Shown here piece after piece: positions 47,090 through 57,427 of a stretch of 64,000 bases of DNA. Positions within the stretch are counted from its first letter, which is position 1, and each line of letters opens with the position of its first letter. Under the pieces are notes generated by a model, which worked only from the letters and a program-made list of their open reading frames with translations, was not told the DNA's origin and ran no database searches. A program made the translations under genes and the position numbers. Location of the stretch: positions 620,001-684,000 of the forward strand of contig SWDT01000006.1 in the NCBI GenBank assembly GCA_009193035.1. The letters run 5' to 3'. Source of the DNA: Halicephalobus mephisto (taxonomy: Eukaryota > Nematoda > Chromadorea > Rhabditida > Panagrolaimidae).

Positions 47090-47510
47090 TGAATAATGAC
47101 TGGAAATGATTACTTTCTGTTAGAATAAGTTACTAAATGCATTTTTTGAGAGTGAACTTGGATAGTGTCTAAAATTGTTTCAAATTTAATCAAAATTGGA
47201 CACTATTCTGACAATTTCTGTTAAAAATAAATTTTGGATAGTGACTGAAAACGATTACTTTCTGTTAGAATAAGTTACTAAATGCATTTTTTGAGAGTGA
47301 ACTTGGATAGTGTCTAAAATTTTTCAAACTTAATCAAAATTGGACACTATTCTGACAATTTCTGTTAAAAATAAATTTTGGATAGTGACTGGAAAGTAGG
47401 TTAATTGTTTTCAATAACCGTTATCCTAAGGATTTCCAATGGAAGAACAAATAAAGATAGTGACTGGAAGTAATGACCTGTCTTCGAGAATAGTCACTAT
47501 CCCAACGATT
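47090..47510. repeat. AGTCACTATCC-type repeat in 120-bp direct repeats
   Basis: GGATAGTGTCTAAAATT ... GGACACTATTCTGACAATTTC occurs twice, 117 bp apart and almost identical, then further diverged copies. Confidence 0.85.
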
Positions 47511-47960
47511 AAAAAAATTGGGAAATTCAAAATACAATTTAAGGATGAAATGTAATTTTTAATCATTTTTCTAAATATTTTAGTTTTTTCATCTTTTTTA
47601 AAAAATTGTAATTATTAGTGATGATTATATTAAATTTAAAAATTAACTTAAAAAATCCATTTTTTAAATTAAAATAACTCAGCGAATATTTAATGGATTT
47701 TGATAATCCATTTTCATTTATCATCGAAATTTTGTAAAATTAATAATTTTAAAAAATTAAAATAGATTTTCATTTTTTTCGGAACGAATTAAATAATTTT
47801 CAAAATAAAAATCAAAAATGACTTCGGATGTGAAAAATCTTCTGAAGTTAGATTTTTAAAACTATTACGAAATTGAAATTTAAATATTTAAAAAACACTT
47901 TTTTTACTAAAATTAACCAAAAAAATTTTGGAACAGAATGCCAAAAATCGAAATCACTTT

Positions 47961-48298
47961 TAAGGGAGCTTGTCTAAAATATGTAAGACTTACAGGGGAA
48001 GGGGGTCCCAGGAAAGCGCTATGTAAGCTTTACATATTTTAGGCAAGCTCCCTTATAGGTTATTTTAGTTTTTTTTAATTTAGGGAACTTGTCTAAAATG
48101 TGTAAGACTTACAGGGGGAGGGGGGTCCCAGAGAAGCATTATATAAGCCTTACATATTTTAAGCAAGCTCCCTAAATTTAAAAAAAACTAAAATAATTTA
48201 TAAGGGAACTTGTCTAAAATATATAAAACTTACATAGTGCTTTCCCAGGACCCCCTTCCCCTGTAAGCCTTATATATTTTAGGCAAACTCCCTAAGGT
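47961..48298. mobile_element. Three MITE-like hairpin elements
   Basis: Each is about 92-95 bp with ~25-bp terminal inverted repeats (AGGGAGCTTGTCTAAAATAT ... ATATTTTAGGCAAGCTCCCT). Copies: 47961-48056, 48081-48174, 48201-48298. The middle GGGGAAGGGGGTCCCAGG is inverted in the third copy. The ends lie next to TTA/TAA. Confidence 0.8.
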
Positions 48299-48581
48299 AA
48301 AAGGAAAAATATGTTGATGTTAAATTTTAAAAACATTACGAAATTAAAAATTAAATATTCTAAATCACAACGGAGAACACTTTTTTCTTTTAGAAATTAG
48401 CCAATTAATCTTTCGAACAAAAACGTCAAAAATCGAAGTCACTTTTAAATTAAAAAATCTGTTGATGTTAGATTTTTAAAAATATTACAAAATTAAATAT
48501 TTTAAACAAGATAAGGAACATTTTTCTCTTGTTGAAAATTAGTCGAAGAAATTTTAGAATGTTAAAGTTACTTTTGTGACG

Positions 48582-49016
48582 AAAGTTTACACAAAAAGTA
48601 TAATTTTTAGTTCAGTAACAATTACGAAATATGACAAAATAAAACACAATCATAATATTTTTCATGGATATTTGGCATTTGTGACGAAAATAAAACATAA
48701 TAATGACGATTTTGATTTGTTACTGAATCAAAAGTTACATTTTTGAGTGTAGATATCGGTGGATTGTATATGACATATGGATACATTAAAATAGTTCTGA
48801 TTTACCAGATACATTAGATCCTATGTACAGTTCCATTAAGTTCACACAAAAAGCATAATTTTTAGTTCAGTAACAATTACGAAATACGACAAAATAAAAC
48901 ACAATCGTAATATTTTTCATGGATATTTGGCATTTGTGACGAAAATAAAACATAATAATGACGATTTTGATTTGTTACTGAATCAAAAGTTACGTCTTTT
49001 TTTGTGTAGATATTTT
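48582..49016. mobile_element. Pair of Tc/mariner-type MITEs
   Basis: Two ~165-bp copies (48582-48752 and 48839-49016) with imperfect ~30-bp inverted ends: CACAAAAAGTATAATTTTTA, GTTCAGTAACAA at the left, mirrored TTGTTACTGAATCAAAAGTT at the right. The first copy is bounded by TA on both sides and ends TTTTGAGTG; the second ends TTTTTTTGTG then TA. Interiors are almost identical, so amplification is recent. Confidence 0.8.
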
Positions 49017-49344
49017 CAGATATTAGATTTTTAAAAATACTATAAAATTAAACATCAGCTTTTTTAAAACACACGGGGAACACTTTTCTTCTGTTGAAAA
49101 CCAGTCGAAAAAATCTTAGAACAGAACGCCAAAAATTAAAAACTTCTACGATGTTAGGAAAAATTTTTTCATGTCCGATTTTTCACAAACATCATGTTTA
49201 ATTTTATTGTTTTTCGACATGAAATGAAAGAACAGACTTGTTTACATCTAATAAAAAAAGAATTATCGAAATTCATCAGTTAATTACTGAATTACGGTAA
49301 ATTGAAATTTTAATTTTTAAAAGAAAAAAATTTGCAAAAATTTA

Positions 49345-49545
49345 TCACGGAAAAAACTCGGTTACATCGATCCAAGGATTTCCCACAGCTATCAGGTGAA
49401 GGAAACCTCCAACTCGAGAGGTAAGTGGATCCGTCGTTTTGAAGGATAAGGGAACAACGAGAAATGAATCCCCTGAGGCCGGGTGGAGCAGACATTGAAT
49501 ATCCAATGAATGTACTCGTGGCCTCTTAACGTCCAAGGAAGAAAC
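49345..49545 (-). other. Exon-like island, unidentified
   Basis: Minus strand open: DVKRPRVHSLDIQCLLHPAS, then SFKTTDPLTSRVGGFLHLI and WIDVTEFFP before a stop. Composition is less AT-rich than its surroundings. No acceptor is convincing. Confidence 0.25.
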
Positions 49546-49659
49546 ATTTTTATAAAACTAACAAGAAAAGCAAAACAGACACTAATCTAAATACAAGCCA
49601 ATTATCCAGAAGACGACGGACGTCCAGAATCACTGCCTAATTTGGGAAAAAGAAAAACA

Positions 49660-50760
49660 AGGAATCAAAGATTTCAAAAATAACCAAAAATAATTAAAAA
49701 ATAACCAAAAAATAATAAAAAAAAATAACCAAAAATAATCAAAAATAATTTAAAAATACTCAAAAATAATTTAAAAAATAACCAAAAAATAACTAAAAAT
49801 AATCAAAAATAACCAAAAATAACCAACAATACTCAAAAATAATTAAAAATAATTAAAAAATAATCAAAAATAACCAAAAAATAACCAAAAAATAATTAAA
49901 AAATAACCTAAAATAATTTAAAATAATCAAAAAAATTATCAAAAATTACAACAAATTTCTTCGAAATTAAAAAAATTTAATCATGAAAAAATTAGATATT
50001 AATTTTCAAAGATTTTAATTAAGAAATTTATTTTTAATTTTATTTTATTCAAAACAATTTTTAATCAGAAAATTTATTTTTTTTTAGTTTATTTTTGAAA
50101 AAATTTATTTTAAAAAATTTTTAAATTTAATTTTAAAAAAATACATTTTTAAAGAATTTTTAAATTTAATTTTAGTCTACAGTATGATTGAATTTTTTAT
50201 TTAAAATTATTCGAAAAATTTTCATTAAAATTAAATAAATTTAAATTTTTAAAGATTTTTATAAATTTTTTATTCTAAAAATATAAAAAATAACTAAAAA
50301 TAAATTAATCTTTGTGGAATTTGGAAAGAAGGAAAAAAACGAAATTATTCATAAAAGTTTGAAAAAAAATTTTCTGACATCATTGAATAAGATCAAATTT
50401 CTATTTTTTTATTTAAATTTAAAACAGATCAATTGGTCCATTTTTGGTCCCCAACACGAATAACTTTGTTATTTTTAAACTTATTTTTAATTATATTTAA
50501 AAATTTATATAAAAAAGTGTAAAATTTTCATTTTAAAAAAAAGTAAAAATTTTAATTTTTAAATTTAAAAAAAAAATCAAAGTTGAATTTTTTATTTAAA
50601 AAAAGCAAAAATTTTATATCTTAAATTAGAAAATAAAAATTTTAATTTTTTAATTTAATAAATAAAAATTGAATTTTTTATTAAAAAAAGTAAAAATTTT
50701 AATTTTTAATTTAAAAAATATAGTTTTATTTTTTTGAATAAAAGCAGAATTTTATTTTTG
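49660..50760. repeat. Low-complexity A/T DNA with AATAACCAAAAA minisatellite
   Basis: 49670-49930 is a tandem of about 10-12 bp units (AAAATAACCAAAAATAATCA). The rest is alternating A- and T-tracts. No gene seen. Confidence 0.75.
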
Positions 50761-50799
50761 AAGACTTTTGTTATAAAATAATAAATTTGGCCTAAAATA

Positions 50800-51150
50800 T
50801 TTCGGTAGATTTGAGTTTGACTGGGATTCGTGTCAGGACCAAGGATGAATAACCAGGGTGTGTATTTAATAATGTGGAAACAAAAAATCATTTTTTCCAC
50901 TTGACCAAACAAAGGAACTAAAAAATTTGAGAGTGGATTTGGAGTCCAAAACTTGAGAATTTCGAAAAGCTCAAGTAGTTCCAAGCCGTGTTCGACCATG
51001 TAGAAGATTCACTTTGTACTTCGAAAACAGAATTTGCAGAACAATGGAATCTGATGATTGTTGAGGGATTTGCTCAACGGGATGATGCCCAAGTGGAGCC
51101 AAATTTGATCAGCTATATCAAGTCCGATTTTTCCATAATTTTCTGTAATT
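50800..51150. other. Less AT-rich island in the gene desert
   Basis: Plus strand reads EFAEQWNLMIVEGFAQRDDA then QVEPNLISYIKSDFS; minus strand is open for about 95 codons beginning MVEHGLELLELFEIL. A TTCGTGTCAGGACCAA copy lies at 50826. Coding status undecided. Confidence 0.25.
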
Positions 51151-51329
51151 TTTTTTATTAAAATTGATCATATTTCAAAATCAAAATTTAAACTTTTTGT
51201 TCAAAGACACGACTCGGAAATCATATTTTGATTCAGAAAATTCAAATTATCAATTTAGAAAAGATAGAATACGAAATTTTTGAAATAAAAAAATACAGTT
51301 TTTCAACAAAAAAAATCCAAATTTCGACT

Positions 51330-51540
51330 TCAAACTCTGACCCTTAATTTCAATATCGAACTTTGACAGTTAACTTTGACTTTGAACTTTGACAGTTAAT
51401 TTTTACTTTGAACTTTAAACATTAATTTTTTTTCCGAACTTTAACTATCAATTTCAATATCGAACTTTGACTGTTAATTTTTACTTTGAACTTTGACTAT
51501 GAACTTTAATGTCGAACTTTAACTATCAACTTTAATAAAA
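51330..51540. repeat. GAACTTTGACAGTTAATTTT simple repeat
   Basis: About nine imperfect units of 20-28 bp built on ACTTTGACWRTTAAYTTT. Confidence 0.8.
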
Positions 51541-51789
51541 CAAAGCACTAGATTTCAGAAGACATTATTGAACTTCCACTTATTTTTGTTTTTTGAATTC
51601 TGGAATCTCAAGAAGATTTAGAAGGGTTTTGTTTTTCCAATGACTACTGTATCCAGACCAAATGTGTCCTTGCACTAAGGATGATGAATACAAGTGTGAT
51701 TTCGAAATCTATATAAAACTTGAACAAAATTTGTTTAAAATTTTACATCTTGATTGGTTAATCCCATCAAGGATATTAGATATCCTCAA

Positions 51790-52110
51790 AAAAATTGTTT
51801 TTTACTAAAAAAACTGTTAATTTAAAAATTTAAAAAAGAATATTGAAAAATAAAAATTTTAAAATTAAATTTAAATTTAAAAAAGAATATTGAAAAATAA
51901 AAATTTTAAAAAAGATTATTGAAAAATAAAAAATTTAAAAAATAATTTAAAAGTAAAAATTTTAAAAAAGATTATTGAAAAATAAAAATTTTAAAATTAA
52001 ATTTAAATTTAAAAAAGATTATTGAAAAATAAAAATTTTAAAATTAAATTTAAATTTAAAAAAGATTATTGAAAAATAAAAAAATTTAAATATGTTCAAA
52101 AATTTCCGAA
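51790..52110. repeat. AATTTAAAAAAGATTATTGAAAAAT repeat
   Basis: Six or more units of AAAAAAGATTATTGAAAAAT separated by TTTTAAAATTAAATTTAAAT. Confidence 0.8.
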
Positions 52111-52149
52111 AATCGATCTTGAAGATTCTCCAGAAGTTTTAAAAATAGA

Positions 52150-52382
52150 ATTTGAATTTTTTTTCTAGATTATATTTTTTTGAAATTATCCGTATTGATT
52201 TCGAAGAAGGATCGTCGAAAAACGAGAAACTTTTTTCCTTGAGCGAGGCTGATCCCAAAATTGGTCCCAAGAAGGGTATTCTTCGGACTTTTTACGAGTC
52301 ATCTTTTGTTTTTCGACTTTTTATTTTTGGTTTTAAACAAAAGATCGATTTTTCAGTGTTATTCCTTGTGAAAATAGTTTGA
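52150..52382 (+). other. Exon-like island, unidentified
   Basis: After a TTTTTTTTCTAG acceptor the frame reads EIIRIDFEEGSSKNEKLFSL, then EADPKIGPKKGILRTFYESS, and stays open to TGA at 52380. Contains ATTGGTCCCAAGAAG, similar to the dispersed motif, so it may be repeat-derived. Confidence 0.25.
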
Positions 52383-52559
52383 AAATTTAAATTCTATTAT
52401 TTTTATTTTTCATAAAATTTAAATTTTTATAAAAATTTTATTTTTTTTAAATAAAATTAAAATTTTTTTATTTTTGTTTTTTAAGAATAGAATTTTTTGA
52501 GGGAGTTAGGGAATTTGGATCAGAATTAAGATTTTAGGAACAATTTTTATCAACGAAAA

Positions 52560-53225
52560 AAATGATGATAGTATCTGCAGCTGATAGGAAGACGTCCAAA
52601 GATCGGCACTATCATGTGGTTTTTTGTTGGAAGAAAAAATTGAATAGTGACTGGTAAAAAGATTATCTATTAAAAACAGTTACTATTTACATTAGAAGTC
52701 GTTGTTTGGATAGTAACCAGGAAGACGGATTAACTGTTAGCGGTTACTACTTGTACTGGAATTTCTAGTTTGGATAGTGACTGGAAAAGACGATTAATAG
52801 TCAGTAACAGTCACTATCCTAACGATTTCTACAGAAAAAAATTATTTTCAATAGTGACTGGAAATGACAATTGTCAAGAACAGTCACTATTCTTAATGGT
52901 TTCTATTGAAAATTCTAGTTTAGATAATGATCATATATGAAGTTTATCTAGAACTGAAATTAGATTCATATATGGATAAGACTTAGAACCAACAGTAAAT
53001 CTCCTAATTTGGACACTATCCCAGCAATCCTCACTAGGGAAAGAAACCCAATAGTGACTATTGATCACCAAAATTAGCCACTATCTTGTTCGGTTGTCTT
53101 ATAAAAGGAAATGCGAAGGTGATTTGAGTCGACAAACACTGTCGACAATGTTAGTCACTATTTTGGCGAATTAAATATTTAGGATAGTGACTTAATGCAC
53201 TATCATTATTCAATCACTGTCCGAA
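52560..53225. repeat. AGTCACTATCC dyad cluster with two CATATATG palindromes
   Basis: Ten or so arms (GGATAGTGACTGGAAAAGAC, CAGTCACTATCCTAACG). ATCATATATGAAG (52930) and TTCATATATGGAT (52967) lie in the same cluster. Confidence 0.85.
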
Positions 53226-53605
53226 TTCGAAACTGTTCACGGACAATTTGCCTCCAGCGATTCGTCTTTATCCTCCAGACCTTATCGCAGTTCTCAGTCG
53301 GAAGCGGACAAAGCCCGATTAGCGTAGTTTTGCCCGACTAAAATCGGACCTTTATTTGTTCCCCGATATCGATTGCCGCGATCACAAATCAGATTTATTA
53401 AAAATCCAAAAATTTACCTCCAAATTTTGGATTTTTAAAATAAATTTTTCCGAATTTTTAAATCAATTTAAAAAATAAATTCCGGTTTTCGAATTTTTCC
53501 GGTGTACTGGACATGACAGCGGTTTTCCCGAAGTTGGAACAAATATTTGCGGATTTTACTTTGTTTAATTAAAAATTTCTAGAGATTTAATCGACGAAAA
53601 AAGAA

Positions 53606-54381
53606 ATGGAAGATCCTGTAGAATCTGTAATCGACGATTTGGGAAATTTGATGATAAAAGTGAACAATTTAAAAGGTAAGTTTTTTAAATTAAATAATAA
53701 TTTTGAATTAAAATAATGATTTTTAAATTAAATAATGGTTTAAAATTATTTGTAATTTTTTAAATTATTTGTAATTTTTTAAATTATCTTTGATTTTTTA
53801 AATTATTTGTAATTTTTTAAATTATCTTTGATTTTTTTAATTACCTTTAATTTTTTAAATTATCTGTAATTTTCGAGCTAGTTGCGAAAATTTAATTAAT
53901 TTAAAAAAAATGGTCAGAAAATTAGAGAAAAACGAAAAATCAAAATTCCCAGATCTCGCGGATTTCCTGGATCCAGAAAACTACTTGCATAAATTGGATT
54001 ACATATCCCAAATGCACATCCACAAAAAAAACGAAATTTATGTTTAACATTTTCAATTTAAAAAACATTTCTATTTTTATTTTGAAATTTTATTTTTAAA
54101 AAAATGTAAATTAAATTTTTTTAGGATTTTTGAACTTTTATTTCATTTTTTTTTAAATGTTATTTTTCTCTTTTTTAGGACTTTTAAAATTAAATATTAT
54201 TTAGAATTTATTTTCAGCGAATGTGCTTCTGAAACTAGAAGACAAAACACGGTACATTTCGCAGCTCGAGAAGCAGCTGGCCCAGGCTATGCTCGAGCGG
54301 GATTCTCTCCTGGCCGAAAACGAGGCTCTCAAAAGGAAAATTTCCAAGATGGATTCTGTATGTACGAACATAGTTGCCTAA
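53606..54381 (+). CDS. Small coiled-coil protein, 77 residues
   Basis: Exons 53606-53675 and 54218-54381, phase 1 join, donor GTAAGT, acceptor TTTTCAG. The product begins MEDPVESVIDDLGNLMIKV and continues KLEDKTRYISQLEKQLAQAM then LERDSLLAENEALKRKI, a clear heptad pattern of leucines with an asparagine, i.e. a parallel two-stranded coiled coil. The tail is KMDSVCTNIVA. Size and LEDKTR start recall the SCOC/UNC-69 short coiled-coil family, but the similarity is weak. A GC-richer region (53240-53400) precedes it and probably holds the promoter. AATAAA lies about 65 nt after the stop. Confidence 0.75.
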
Positions 54382-54822
54382 TTTTCCTGGATTGTTATTT
54401 ACGGGCTTGAGCGAAACCTAAATGCATTTAAAACGACTCAATTTTGAATAAATATTTTGCATTTTTTATTTTTGATAAATTTCAATTTTACAAAAGGTTT
54501 TTGGATTTTTAAAATCTCGTGAAAATTTCCGGTCTTGACAACGGGGATTCGATGGTGACGGATAATGTTTATCACCATATCAGCATCTATATACCAAGAA
54601 AACGAATTCATTAGAAAACTAACTAAAGTGCTTCCGGTAACGACGATAAAGTCCCACAACATCAACTATACTCAACTCTTGAATCCTCTACTTTTTCAAA
54701 ATCCCTTTCCAATATTGCTTTCTAAAAAAACCGTATTGAACAACCACTTTATACGTTGTTAAACATGCCTCAAAAACAACTGGGAACAAAAAATAACTTA
54801 CAAACCCCAACAACTTGGTTAA
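54382..54822. other. Convergent 3' spacer
   Basis: Lies between the ends of the coiled-coil gene (+) and mag-1 (-). AATAAA at about 54447 serves the plus gene. No gene seen. Confidence 0.5.
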
Positions 54823-55328
54823 TTAGATAGGCTTGATCTTGAAATGGAGTCCGATCAAGGAGAAAACCAGGCACTTGAGATCTTGGACAAGGTAGTAAAA
54901 TGATCTGAGGCCTTCTGCATCAGCACATTGGTTCACATCCACAAGACACCCTAGCTTGGAAGTCGCAAATGACACATGTTCCCCATTCATCATGATCTCC
55001 AATTCTTGACGACCAATTCTATCCGGTTGAGGCCACTTCATGTCGTCTTCCTAAACAACCTCAATTACATGTTTGACCAAAAACAAAAACTCACTCTAAT
55101 GATTTCAGAATCTTCCACGATTCTTTTAAATTCATCAATCACAATCTTATTCAAAAAGACTTCCTTCCTGATCAAAGTGTCATTCTTGTAGTTACTGTTG
55201 TTAGCATAACGAAGCTTTCCATTCGGTCTAATTTCAAACTCCAGAAACTCATGACCAAATTTACCCTTGTGACCAACATAGTAACGAAGGTAAAAATCGT
55301 TTTTGTCAGACTTGTCTCCTGAAGGCAT
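54823..55328 (-). CDS. mag-1: Mago nashi homolog, exon-junction-complex core protein
   Basis: Exons 55328-55095 and 55050-54823, phase 0, 153 residues, full length for the family. Diagnostic blocks: [62 protein letters not shown] and the C-terminus [19 protein letters not shown]. Mago pairs with Y14 and locks eIF4A3 on spliced mRNA; in C. elegans it also masculinisation-suppresses the hermaphrodite germline. The start codon directly follows TTTTTTTAG, an acceptor, and the upstream hda gene stops 192 bp away, so it is probably the second gene of an operon receiving a spliced leader. Confidence 0.98.
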
Positions 55329-55520
55329 CTAAAAAAACACAATAAAACCACAAAACTACAGAAAATCAAATACAATCCGGTTATATAACCGCTTAAAAAC
55401 TCTTAACAATTTCCCCGGTTGACTTTGATAACGACATCATACAATAGAAGATAACCAAAAAGTATAAATAAATAATGAGAAATCAGATCATCAAGGAGTA
55501 ACCATTACAGTAAGAGCCAT

Positions 55521-57110
55521 TCATTCCCCATTTGAACCTTCAACAAGCTCTCCCTCTTGTTCAGGCTTCGGTTTTTTTGCAGTTGTATCGTCTGACGGAG
55601 AAACTGGAGCTGCTCGCTTGTAACTCTGTTCATTCCTGACATCACCGCCTTCTTTCTCTCCATCATAAAATTCATTATCATGTTCAACAATTTTGTCGGA
55701 AATTTCATCTGGCATCCTGACATCTGGATTAGCATTATCCACAGCTGCCCCGTAGTCGATTCTGAGAGTTGGAGCTGGTTCATGCATTTGAACAGATGGA
55801 GCAAAATCGATTTGGTTCAGGTTATAGAACAGGGTATTCTTGACTTTCTCGAGATATTCAGGAGAATTATGATTCGCCATATTCGATGGTGTAATATGCA
55901 ACTTGAAATCTGGGCCATAATACTCAAAATAATCATTGTAAGGAAGTTCTAAACCAAAAACCGTTCAAAAGCTCAAATAGAAAAACAAACCATTATTGAT
56001 CTCGACATCAAGAGCCACAGAAGTTTCATAGGTCCAGCAACGAGCAACGTTTCTGATTGTATATCCACCACCTCCTAGCATGATCATTGGAATGTTAAAC
56101 CGCTTCATGAATTCCACGCACTTCCCGTGGCCTTTGACAGTCAAATTAAAACATCCAAGTCTGTCGCCAGTTAATGAATCAGCTCCGCATTGAAGAACAA
56201 TGACGTTCGGATCGAAGCTCTTGATGACTTGTCTCATAACCGGCTGGAAGATCTTCTCGTAGGTTTCATCATCGATTCCATCACGAAGAGGGAAGTTCAG
56301 AGAGTAGTACTTGCCTCTCTCAATGCCGACATCTTTCAAGTCGCCAGTTCCAGGGAAATACTCTCCGTATTTGTGGAACGAACAAGTCATCACGCGGTCT
56401 GTGGTGTAGAAGGCTTCCTCGACTCCGTCGCCGTGATGAATATCAATGTCGACATAGAGAACACGAGGGTAGACCTTCAAAAGCTCGAGAATAGCCAGGA
56501 CAATATCGTTAGAATAACAGAAACCAGAAGCTTCGGATTTCTTGGCGTGATGAAGACCTCCCATCCAGTTGATTGCCAAATCAGAATGGCCTTCGTTGAT
56601 CTTCTGGGCAGCAGCTGAAAACAGGAAAGTAGGCTTGTACAGGAGGCAGTCATGAAGACTTACCAATGGATCCTCCGCTAGAGATCTGGCAAAACTCATA
56701 CAATCCATCAAAGACTGGACAGTCCTCCCCCACGTTGAATCTCTGCATTTGTCGAGAAAACTCATTGATGTTATCTGGACGGATACTTTGAAGGAAAAGC
56801 ATGTAGTCGTCACTGTGATACCGAGTCAGTTCGTCCATCTCGGCGGGACGCGGACGCTAAAGCCAAATCCTCAAGTAAAACACCAAGATCCCACTCCGAA
56901 ACTTACGAAAATTTCCATCTTCCTGTACAGGCCGTAATTCAGAAGCAGATTGTGAGTCATACGGATTCTGTGGGGCTTCATTGGATGTCCTTGGCCATAG
57001 TAGTAGTTCCCAACGTCTCCTAAATTCCCCTGTCAAATTCGGAAATCCTCGAAATCCTCACCATCATAATAATAAGCAACACGACGTTTGTAGTGATTCT
57101 GGGTCGCCAT
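55521..57110 (-). CDS. hda-1: Class I histone deacetylase (HDAC1/2 type)
   Basis: Five exons: 57110-57062, 57019-56907, 56856-56664, 56614-55991, 55948-55521; 468 residues, phases 1, 0, 1, 1. Landmarks: [20 protein letters not shown] near the N-end, the catalytic [18 protein letters not shown] at about residues 135-152, zinc ligands in [16 protein letters not shown], and [15 protein letters not shown] with the transition-state tyrosine. The tail is acidic, then [11 protein letters not shown] and [10 protein letters not shown], as in HDAC1/2. It deacetylates histone tails in NuRD/Sin3-type complexes. I use hda-1 for the class; a paralog such as hda-3 cannot be excluded. Leads the minus-strand pair with mag-1 and shares a promoter region with mfap-1. 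Confidence 0.97.
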
Positions 57111-57427
57111 TGCTGATCCAAGAAGCGGATGAGATCCTAAAATTAACAAACTCAAAATAGAAAAAATCGCGCAAAAGCGGCGGGAAGACAATTGCCAAAG
57201 AAGAGAGAAACCAGACCGAGTGTTGGCAAGACGAACAGTTTTCTCAACACGCTCTCCCTCACTACGGTAAGAAATGGCCACATGTTTGTCCGTATTTCAA
57301 AATTCCCCCGGACGAACGTTTTTCGGAGATCCATTCGTTTCGCTTGTTGTAACTTTTTTCACGTGTTTTCCATATATCAAACTTGCTTCATCCGCATTTG
57401 TTTCTACTAATTCCTTGTTTTGGAGCT
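57111..57427. promoter_or_regulatory. Bidirectional promoter between hda and mfap-1
   Basis: 317 bp separates the two start codons, with transcription leaving in both directions. No TATA box stands out. Contains CATATATC at about 57371 and CGGACGAACG-type GC patches. It would drive both predicted operons. Confidence 0.6.

Noticed and set aside
54565..54762. Small frame in the spacer between the coiled-coil gene and mag-1
   Set aside because: 3' spacer composition, no support on either strand.
56190..56618. Antisense frame within the deacetylase
   Set aside because: The sense strand encodes the catalytic domain without interruption.
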